NCBI GenBank assembly: GCA_018814945.1
Contig: JAHIYT010000120.1
Location: 1 to 11,493 of the forward strand
DNA: 11,493 nucleotides
Reading direction: 5' to 3'
Source of the DNA: Patescibacteria group bacterium
GTDB taxonomy: Bacteria > Patescibacteriota > Gracilibacteria > UM-FILTER-43-11
Shown: positions 1-4,164 of the stretch, in pieces
How positions within the stretch are numbered: position 1 is the first letter of the stretch
Layout of the letters: every line of letters starts with the position of its first letter
Notes under the pieces: model-generated
What the model was told of the DNA's origin: nothing
Seen by the model: the letters and a program-made list of their open reading frames with translations, nothing else
Databases searched by the model: none
Position numbers and translations under genes: made by a program

Positions 1-36
1 ATATTTTATAAGTACTTCAAAAATATAAAATCAATA

Positions 37-55
37 TTCAATATTATTAAATCAA
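37..55 (+). repeat. short dispersed AT-rich repeat, copy at window start
   Basis: The 19 bases here recur exactly at 3560-3578, just before the LexA-family gene. This copy sits directly after the stop codon of the membrane-protein gene. It belongs to the same loose repeat family as the inverted repeats around the four-helix-bundle gene, but lacks the central ATCCATG part. It contains the near-palindrome AATATTcAATATT. Function unknown. Confidence 0.6.
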
Positions 56-1066
56 TTATGATGCCTTCGGTTCAAAGCTATGTCCTGGTGCAGGCTGAAT
101 TGGATTAGGCGCAGGTGCCCCTCTAAATGTATCCTTGCCTAAATCAACATCTTTGATTTCAGGATTTTCTTTGTGCGCCAAAATAGAAAAAGTGAGCACC
201 CAAACTGCTGTCGTAAATATGTGAAATAAACCAAGAAGATAAGATGAAACACATAGTATAGCTAAACCGAGTACACCAACAACAATATATCCAATTATAG
301 AAAGCCAAACAGAAGTGAAGTAACCAGCAACTATCACAACCATCATAGGAATAAGAAGAACTAGAAGCACATTCAAAATAATTCTGGCACTGATAAGAAT
401 AATTAAAATAAATATCAAAAATGTCCTTCTTAAATTTGAAATAACCAGAATCGTACTATCCATTATAGATCTCATCAGAGGCTTGTCCTCCAGAACTATA
501 TAATATTCAGCATATGTGAATAAAAAACTGATTAAGAACCCAATCATTACCACAAAAAGCAATATTGGAAGAACTACAAAAAATACATTCTCCCCCCACC
601 AACGTAAAATAAAAGAAGATTCTGTAAAAAGAGTAGTAATACCAAACGCACCAGTAAGCAAAGAGAATTCAAACATCGGAAAAAAACGACGAACTCCAAT
701 TTCAACAGATCCATCAATAGGTTCATAGTTCTTTATACGCATTATTGCGTTGATCATAGTCCCATTAAAAATCGGCGGTGTTATTACATATCCTAAAAAT
801 ATAATAATTCCAATCACAATAAGAACAATGGAAAGCGTTGGATAGCTACTAACAAGTCCCCAAAGAGTTCTTGCAGTACCTATAACATCCGCATTGGATT
901 GATCAGAAAAAATAACAGATGTTTTAAACGCATGGTATTGATAAGCTAAATAAACACTACTTACAATTACACTAAAAAAGGCAGGAACAACCCCATACCA
1001 TATGAGTTTTTTTAGATGAACCTGAGTAATCTGCCAAGCCTTTCTGACGATGTCGCGACTTCTCAT
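56..1066 (-). CDS. multi-pass membrane protein of unknown function
   Basis: A 336-aa protein I do not recognise. It has a basic amphipathic N-terminus (residues 1-20, rich in R and K) and then about six or more hydrophobic segments, roughly at 22-44, 76-98, 131-150, 160-185, 213-250 and 252-295. The soluble C-terminal tail (about 297-336) is rich in proline and alanine (APAPNPIQPAP). No catalytic motif is visible. Composition and layout fit an integral inner-membrane protein, possibly a transport or envelope component, but nothing in the sequence decides this. ATG start at 1066; the preceding bases on the minus strand are A-rich with no Shine-Dalgarno. Stop is TAA. It stands alone: the next minus-strand gene upstream is the tRNA, more than 330 bp away. 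Confidence 0.8.
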   Translation of the reverse strand: MRSRDIVRKAWQITQVHLKKLIWYGVVPAFFSVIVSSVYLAYQYHAFKTSVIFSDQSNADVIGTARTLWGLVSSYPTLSIVLIVIGIIIFLGYVITPPIFNGTMINAIMRIKNYEPIDGSVEIGVRRFFPMFEFSLLTGAFGITTLFTESSFILRWWGENVFFVVLPILLFVVMIGFLISFLFTYAEYYIVLEDKPLMRSIMDSTILVISNLRRTFLIFILIILISARIILNVLLVLLIPMMVVIVAGYFTSVWLSIIGYIVVGVLGLAILCVSSYLLGLFHIFTTAVWVLTFSILAHKENPEIKDVDLGKDTFRGAPAPNPIQPAPGHSFEPKAS

Positions 1067-1134
1067 GTTTTTTATTTATTCGGCGCCAATTTTAGCAGAA
1101 ATATAGCAAAAAAGCAATGGTGTTCAGGCTCAAA

Positions 1135-1166
1135 TAAAACCCTCAGCTCGGGAGGTAGGATGTTCT
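1135..1166 (-). repeat. degenerate tRNA-Gln 3'-end fragment, copy A1
   Basis: 32 bases identical to 1272-1303. The core CTCGGGAGGTAGGAT matches the 3' half (acceptor and T-arm) of the intact tRNA-Gln at 1399-1470, and then the sequence diverges. On the minus strand it reads CCTCCCGAGCTGAGG followed by GTTTTA, so it can fold a short CCTC/GAGG hairpin before a T-run, like a weak terminator. Looks like a partial tRNA duplication or a terminator-bearing repeat. Confidence 0.65.
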
Positions 1167-1246
1167 TACATTCTCGCCACCTTCGCTAAAGCTTCGGTAC
1201 CTCCGAGGTCGAGCTTCGCAATAGTCGCTATGCTCCTTTGCTCAGG
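1167..1246. other. GC-richer spacer with short inverted repeats, no gene
   Basis: This stretch between two tRNA-derived fragments is richer in GC than its surroundings. It contains nested inverted repeats (AAGCT...AGCTT around TCGG-TACCT-CCGA at about 1189-1220) and recurring CTTCG/CGAAG words. No ORF of plausible composition. It resembles intergenic repeat debris. Confidence 0.4.
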
Positions 1247-1267
1247 CGAACCCACGAATGACGGGAC
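1247..1267 (-). repeat. degenerate tRNA-Gln T-arm/variable-region fragment, copy B1
   Basis: 21 bases identical to 1415-1435 inside the intact tRNA-Gln, covering T-loop, variable region and part of the anticodon stem. The rest of the tRNA is absent on both sides, so it cannot be a functional tRNA. Confidence 0.7.
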
Positions 1268-1271
1268 ACAT

Positions 1272-1303
1272 TAAAACCCTCAGCTCGGGAGGTAGGATGT
1301 TCT
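1272..1303 (-). repeat. degenerate tRNA-Gln 3'-end fragment, copy A2
   Basis: Exact second copy of the 32-base element at 1135-1166, four bases after fragment B1. Together B1 and A2 look like a scrambled tRNA: T-arm sequence and acceptor sequence are both present but in an order that cannot form a cloverleaf. Confidence 0.65.
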
Positions 1304-1385
1304 CCTTTGTCGAAATAATTGTCCCTATTCAAACTACGCCAATGCTTGTTTTTATAGCGTCAATTAACGAACTCACCATTAGTAT

Positions 1386-1484
1386 GTTAAAAACTCTGCT
1401 CGGGAGGTAGGATTCGAACCCACGAATGACGGGACCAGAACCCGTTGCCTTACCACTTGGCCACTCCCGAGCAGAGTTTTTAAC
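1386..1484. repeat. perfect 21-bp inverted repeat enclosing tRNA-Gln
   Basis: Bases 1386-1406 are the exact reverse complement of 1464-1484. The inner 7 bp are the tRNA acceptor stem. The repeat then continues outward for 14 more base pairs (core AACTCTGC/GCAGAGTT), so leader and trailer of the precursor can pair. Each arm ends in a run of five A or T, so the outer arm followed by TTTTT could also work as a terminator in either direction. Confidence 0.8.
1399..1470 (-). tRNA. tRNA-Gln(CUG)
   Basis: A complete 72-nt cloverleaf on the minus strand. Acceptor TCGGGAG pairs with CTCCCGA; D-arm GCC/GGC with loop AAGTGGTAA; anticodon stem ACGGG/CCCGT with loop TTCTGGT (anticodon CTG); 5-nt variable region CATTC; T-stem GTGGG/CCTAC with loop TTCGAAT; discriminator G73. 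The weak first pair U1-A72 and G73 are classic tRNA-Gln identity features. CCA is not encoded: CAG follows the discriminator. The 5' leader and 3' trailer are complementary to each other, extending the acceptor stem to 21 bp. Confidence 0.93.
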
Positions 1485-1554
1485 CTAATTTTACTAGCAT
1501 TGCCTTATGAAGAGCAACATGCCATGAACGTAGTGAATGGGGTAGTGCCTTCAT

Positions 1555-1571
1555 CCCGCACATTTTGCGGG
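1555..1571. repeat. small perfect hairpin before gmk end
   Basis: CCCGCA-CATTT-TGCGGG forms a 6-bp stem with a 5-base loop, placed between the tRNA and gmk. On the minus strand it lies downstream of the gmk stop, but no T-run follows, so a terminator role is doubtful. Confidence 0.45.
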
Positions 1572-1572
1572 G

Positions 1573-1596
1573 CCACTTGGTCACTCCCGAGCAAAG
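1573..1596 (-). repeat. tRNA-Gln 5'-end fragment, copy C
   Basis: 24 bases matching 1453-1476 (acceptor 5' strand, D-arm start and leader of the tRNA-Gln) with two mismatches. It lies five bases from the gmk stop codon. Only the 5' part is present, complementing the 3'-end fragments on the other side of the intact tRNA. Confidence 0.65.
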
Positions 1597-1600
1597 GGAT

Positions 1601-2173
1601 TTATTCTGTTTCAGATTGTATAATCTCAGCGACTTTTTGGATAGTACTTTCTAGTTCCCCCTGTCTATTTTCAACCATATAATCGCAATCCCTAGCCCTA
1701 TTGAATTCTTTATGCATACTTTCCTTCCTTTTTTCAAGTTCATCTTCAGATATTACTGCGCGAGTAACAATTCTTTCGATTAATTCGTTCTTATTTGGCA
1801 CAGTTATGAATATAGTAACTAGATTTTCTGGTGCAATTGCCTCCCTGATGCTGTCAAAACCCTGAATATCAACCTCACGTACTACTGTTTCACCATTTTC
1901 TAAGCTATCCATTACCGGTTTTTTGAGTAAACCATAATAATTGTCCTGATGAACTACAGCATATTCCAAAAATTCTCCATTTTTTATTCCTTCTTCAAAT
2001 CTTTCTTTTGTATAGAAGTAATAAATATCTCCATCCTTCTCCCCTTCACGCATGGCTCTTGTGGTAGCGGAAAGCGGATAAGTGTATTCAGTGTGCTCCT
2101 TCATTAATCCATGAAGTACTGAGCTTTTTCCTGATCCTGATGGGCCGACGATTAATATAAGCTTTCCTTTCAT
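1601..2173 (-). CDS. gmk: guanylate kinase
   Basis: Phosphorylates GMP (and dGMP) to GDP with ATP in the cytoplasm, an essential step of guanine nucleotide supply. The 190 aa are near the usual bacterial length. The P-loop GPSGSGKS is at residues 10-17; the GMP-binding segment SATTRAMREGEKDGDIYYF follows at 35-53; FLEYAVVHQDNYYG at 68-81 and VDIQG at 101-105 are the family's next conserved blocks; the lid and C-terminal helix run about 136-187 (SEDELEKRK...DCDYMVEN). A second ATG slightly upstream on the minus strand is out of frame and hits a stop at once, so the ATG at 2173 is chosen. No Shine-Dalgarno is seen. A TAAAAT hexamer at 2183-2188 ends nine bases before the start and could be a -10 element for a very short leader (uncertain). 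Confidence 0.95.
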   Translation of the reverse strand: MKGKLILIVGPSGSGKSSVLHGLMKEHTEYTYPLSATTRAMREGEKDGDIYYFYTKERFEEGIKNGEFLEYAVVHQDNYYGLLKKPVMDSLENGETVVREVDIQGFDSIREAIAPENLVTIFITVPNKNELIERIVTRAVISEDELEKRKESMHKEFNRARDCDYMVENRQGELESTIQKVAEIIQSETE

Positions 2174-2482
2174 TGCGGATGCATTTTAGCGTAAATAATA
2201 GAAATTTGGAATCCTAATATTATTGACTTTGCGGCTTAAGAATGATATAATTACTTGATACGTTCATTAACATTAACATTATAACCTAAGTAAGGAGAGA
2301 AAATACTATTTTTAATCTGAGATCTGAGATCCTAAATCTGAAATAATATTCTTTCTCCCTACTTTTCCCCTCCGTCCCGACTTTGTTGGGATGTGAGAAA
2401 AGTAGTCTCTCCTCCCGATCCGCCTCTGGTGGACCGAGGGGTAGAGGGACCAAAAACAAAAAACAAACTGGAAACAAAAAAC
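2174..2482. other. gene-free stretch with repeats and hairpins
   Basis: No credible protein gene. It contains a short heptamer repeat (2315-2342), a hairpin with perfect 9-bp arms CTACTTTTC (2359-2367) and GAAAAGTAG (2397-2405), a CCTC-TGGT-GG-ACC-GAGG hairpin near 2423-2440, and a low-complexity CAAAAAAC-type tract at about 2450-2488. The 70-residue minus-strand ORF across it has a composition driven by these repeats and is not believed. Confidence 0.5.
2315..2342. repeat. degenerate ATCTGAG heptamer tandem repeat (4 units)
   Basis: Two exact ATCTGAG units, one decayed unit (ATCCTAA) and one ATCTGAA unit. It is the same heptamer family as the arrays at 7538-7561 and 9895-10013, so this repeat is dispersed over at least three intergenic sites in the window. 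Confidence 0.75.
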
Positions 2483-2510
2483 AAAAAATCTTCCGCAATT
2501 CAGTAGCGGA
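2483..2510 (-). terminator. intrinsic-terminator-like hairpin of the candidate ncRNA
   Basis: On the minus strand TCCGC-TACTGAATT-GCGGA forms a 5-bp stem followed by AGA and a run of six T (2483-2488). The loop sequence ACTGAATT is also the perfect complement of an AATTCAGT about 20 bases upstream, giving an alternative 8-bp hairpin whose loop holds the terminator's 5' arm. Confidence 0.5.
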
Positions 2511-2685
2511 CTAAATAAGAACTGAATTTTGTTAAGTAGGGAGTCTCCTCGTTTTATCCGCCATTGGCTGGATATCTCGAGATCTGACCATTTCCCTTTA
2601 TGGGTTGTGTGTCGTTAGGGCGCCGTTTGCACCTCTGTTGTATCAATATTTTAAAAAGATCTACATGTGTAAAATAACGGCGCTC
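2483..2685 (-). ncRNA. candidate structured non-coding RNA of unknown family
   Basis: About 200 nt on the minus strand with a promoter-like sequence before it and a terminator-like hairpin at its end. It would begin with a long 5' hairpin: about 10 bp between 2676-2686 and 2617-2627 (GCGCCGTT/AACGGCGC core), extended inside by TACAC/GTGCA (one G-U pair) and further short pairings. Further along are the palindrome ATCTCGAGAT (about 2575-2584), a TATCC-(A)-GCC-AAT-GGC-GGATA hairpin with one bulged base (about 2555-2574) and GGAGACTCC. No ORF of note. I could not match it to 6S, tmRNA, SRP RNA or RNase P RNA. It could instead be a long regulated leader of gmk, whose start lies about 310 bp further on. 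Confidence 0.4.
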
Positions 2686-2689
2686 TTTA

Positions 2690-2717
2690 ATTATGTAAAA
2701 ATATTAAATCCTGTCAA
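2690..2717 (-). promoter_or_regulatory. sigma70-type promoter for the candidate ncRNA
   Basis: On the minus strand a perfect -35 TTGACA (2712-2717) is followed after 16 bases by CATAAT (2690-2695; or ATAATT with a 17-base spacer). The expected start, about 6-8 bases downstream near 2683-2685, coincides with the first base of the 5' hairpin GAGCGCCGTT. Confidence 0.55.
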
Positions 2718-2759
2718 CTCAATTATATGGCTTTATTAAGACATTTTTTTAAAGCAAGG

Positions 2760-2773
2760 TGTACGTTCGTTCA
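2760..2773 (+). promoter_or_regulatory. degenerate second LexA-type operator
   Basis: TGTAC-GTTC-GTTCA differs by one base from the TGAAC-N4-GTTCA plan of the operator at 2791-2804. The two sites are 31 bp apart centre to centre, about three helical turns, so two repressor dimers could bind the same face of the DNA. Binding is inferred. Confidence 0.45.
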
Positions 2774-2781
2774 CTTTTCTC

Positions 2782-2810
2782 TTGATTTAGTGAACAAATG
2801 TTCATATTAT
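2782..2810 (+). promoter_or_regulatory. sigma70-type promoter of the LexA operon
   Basis: TTGATT (2782-2787), a 17-base spacer, then TATTAT (2805-2810). The predicted start near 2816-2818 gives a leader of about 20 bases before the ATG at 2837. The operator palindrome fills most of the spacer, so a bound repressor would block RNA polymerase directly. Confidence 0.65.
2791..2804 (+). promoter_or_regulatory. LexA/SOS-box-like operator
   Basis: TGAACAAATGTTCA is a palindrome with 6-bp arms and matches the GAAC-N4-GTTC plan known for SOS boxes of Gram-positive-type LexA. It lies between the -35 and -10 elements of the promoter that precedes the operon ending in the LexA-family gene, which fits autoregulation. 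That this particular repressor binds here is inferred: its recognition helix (SKNAA) looks more like the enterobacterial type. Confidence 0.6.
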
Positions 2811-2836
2811 AGAAACGTCAATTAATTAAACGAATT

Positions 2837-3037
2837 ATGTTAGCAAATTTTTTCCTCGCAATAGTATTAATAGTTTTAGCAATCAGTGTACTTTTAACAT
2901 TAGATTCCATCACAGGCATGGGAATCAAAATTCTTAAATCAATTTTAAGATTCACTCGCCGATCAAAACTTCTTACCGAATATATTCTTCGAGCTTATAT
3001 TAGATATCGTAAAACAATTAACAAACAAACAGTATGA
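2837..3037 (+). CDS. small single-pass membrane protein, first gene of LexA operon
   Basis: A 66-aa protein: one strongly hydrophobic helix at about residues 4-24, then a basic tail (RFTRRSKLL...RYRKTINK, about residues 39-64), predicted cytoplasmic by the positive-inside rule. No recognised family. It is the first ORF after the operator-bearing promoter and its TGA stop overlaps the next ATG (ATGA), so the two small genes are probably translationally coupled. By position and shape it recalls LexA-controlled small membrane proteins of other bacteria (YneA and SidA division inhibitors, TisB toxin), but there is no sequence similarity I can show. A-rich leader without Shine-Dalgarno. Confidence 0.6.
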   Translation: MLANFFLAIVLIVLAISVLLTLDSITGMGIKILKSILRFTRRSKLLTEYILRAYIRYRKTINKQTV

Positions 3038-3114
3038 TAGCCTCATCTTTAATCGCAGGGTTTGTATTTACTACAATCTTCGGGTTGTTCTATATCGCCA
3101 ATATAACAATTTGA
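3034..3114 (+). CDS. 26-residue hydrophobic peptide, coupled to the preceding gene
   Basis: ATG at 3034 overlaps the stop of the preceding ORF as ATGA; TGA stop at 3112-3114. The peptide MIASSLIAGFVFTTIFGLFY continues for six more residues and is almost entirely one membrane-spanning segment. It is too short for automatic calling, but the ATGA overlap and shared membrane character argue for a real gene. Size resembles KdpF- or TisB-like peptides; function unknown. It could be a chance ORF. Confidence 0.4.
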   Translation: MIASSLIAGFVFTTIFGLFYIANITI

Positions 3115-3148
3115 ATATTGAATATCCAACATGGATTTTTTATTTTTG
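3112..3148 (+). repeat. left inverted repeat flanking the four-helix-bundle gene
   Basis: Shares the parts AATATTGA, ACATGGATT and ATTTTTG in the same order with the reverse complement of 3541-3573; the left copy carries an extra ATATCCA. It begins at the stop of the 26-residue ORF and ends 13 bases before the four-helix-bundle start. Confidence 0.55.
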
Positions 3149-3161
3149 AAGTAGTATTAAA

Positions 3162-3527
3162 ATGAAACAATTTGACCTAGAAGAAAGACTGGTAAAATTT
3201 GCTATAAGTATATTAAATATTTCAGAATTATTAGCAAAAACATACGCAGGGATTCATATCTCGAAACAAATAATTAGATCAGGCACTTCTCCAGCTCTAA
3301 ATTATGCAGAGGCGCTTGGTGGAGAATCAAGAAAGGATTTTATACATAAAATAAAAATTGCTCTAAAAGAATTAAGAGAAACACATATATGCCTGAGAAT
3401 AATAAAAGGAAAACCATTAATTAAGGAAGGTCCAGAATTAGAATATATAGCTAAAGAATGTAATGAGCTAATCTCAATATTTGTAACAAGTATTAAGACA
3501 GCTGATAAAAATATGAAAAAGGAATAA
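3162..3527 (+). CDS. four helix bundle protein (S23/IVS family)
   Basis: A 121-aa helical protein of the four-helix-bundle family first described from intervening sequences in 23S rRNA genes (TIGR02436-like). The family signature RSGTSPALNYAEA is at residues 39-51, followed by the conserved basic/acidic helix SRKDFIHKIKIALKELRET at 56-74. Length fits the family. Such proteins form small oligomers, but their biochemical role is not settled. Here it sits inside the LexA operon and is bracketed by imperfect inverted repeats, which suggests it arrived as a cassette. It is not within rRNA. ATG start at 3162, no Shine-Dalgarno; TAA stop. Confidence 0.85.
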   Translation: MKQFDLEERLVKFAISILNISELLAKTYAGIHISKQIIRSGTSPALNYAEALGGESRKDFIHKIKIALKELRETHICLRIIKGKPLIKEGPELEYIAKECNELISIFVTSIKTADKNMKKE

Positions 3528-3540
3528 CTTATCACAACAT

Positions 3541-3573
3541 CAAAAATCAATAATCCATGTTCAATATTATTAA
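3541..3573 (-). repeat. right inverted repeat flanking the four-helix-bundle gene
   Basis: Reverse-complement counterpart of 3112-3148 (AATCCATGTTCAATATTATT core). Its outer part continues to 3578 and matches 37-55 exactly. It separates the four-helix-bundle gene from the LexA-family gene. Confidence 0.55.
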
Positions 3574-3585
3574 ATCAAAACAACT

Positions 3586-4164
3586 ATGATAGACACTTTA
3601 AAAGAAAAATTATCAAGAATTCGTGCCTTTTATAAGCAAAACAAAATAATGCCGACTTACGATGAGCTTTGTTTAATTTTTGGGTTTAAATCCAAAAATG
3701 CAGCTTTTAAATTAGTAAATAAGCTCATAGACGACGGCTTTGTGGAAAAAATGGATAAAGGTCGGTTAAAACCAGGGCCAAATCTCCTAGGACTACCTCT
3801 TTTTAACAGTGTACAAGCAGGGCTCCCTACTGCCGAAGAGGAAACTCTTATAGATCATGTAGATCTAAACGACTACTTAATCCCAAAGCCAGATAAAACC
3901 GTCCTAATTAATGTCCGCGGCGATAGTATGATAGATGCAGGAATCCAGGAAGGAGATCATGTTATTGTAGAGGTTGGCAGTTCGGTAAACGTTGGTGACA
4001 TAACTGTGGCAATTGTAGACGGAGACTATACCGTTAAATATTTCGACAAGACAAAAGATGGGAAAATTATTCTTCAACCAGGCAATTCAAACTACCAACC
4101 AATTATTCCACAGAACGAATTAAAAATATTTGGTAAAGTGACCGGTGTGGTTAGAAAGGTTTAA
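3586..4164 (+). CDS. lexA: LexA-family SOS repressor / self-cleaving protease
   Basis: A 192-aa two-domain repressor. Residues 1-55 form a winged helix-turn-helix like the LexA N-terminal domain (PTYDELCLIFGFKSKNAAFKLVNKL, with SKNAA at the recognition helix). The S24-type peptidase domain follows: cleavage site Ala78-Gly79 in VQAG, catalytic Ser114 in RGDSM and Lys151 in VKYF. All three elements of RecA-stimulated autocleavage are therefore present. In known systems intact LexA represses DNA-damage genes and cleavage induces them. It is the last gene of a plus-strand operon whose promoter contains a GAAC-N4-GTTC palindrome, suggesting autoregulation. Its TAA stop shares two bases with the TAA of the convergent Cys-rich gene; no terminator lies between. 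A UmuD-like or phage repressor is less likely given the full LexA layout. Confidence 0.88.
   Translation: MIDTLKEKLSRIRAFYKQNKIMPTYDELCLIFGFKSKNAAFKLVNKLIDDGFVEKMDKGRLKPGPNLLGLPLFNSVQAGLPTAEEETLIDHVDLNDYLIPKPDKTVLINVRGDSMIDAGIQEGDHVIVEVGSSVNVGDITVAIVDGDYTVKYFDKTKDGKIILQPGNSNYQPIIPQNELKIFGKVTGVVRKV

Noticed and set aside
1135..1303. Second tRNA gene
   Set aside because: Only T-arm and acceptor pieces are present and in scrambled order; no anticodon arm and no cloverleaf can be formed.
2286..2498. 70-residue minus-strand ORF starting MRKIFCFLFP
   Set aside because: It runs through heptamer repeats, hairpins and an A-rich repeat tract and the candidate terminator; its composition reflects these repeats, not a protein.
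2483..2685. tmRNA, because the minus strand contains GCAAACGG... followed by a short open frame ending in TAA
   Set aside because: No tRNA-like acceptor or T-arm at the ends, and the encoded peptide does not end like a degradation tag.
2483..2685. 6S RNA
   Set aside because: Its 5' and 3' ends do not pair with each other; the 5' hairpin closes on itself, unlike the single long rod with central bubble of 6S RNA.
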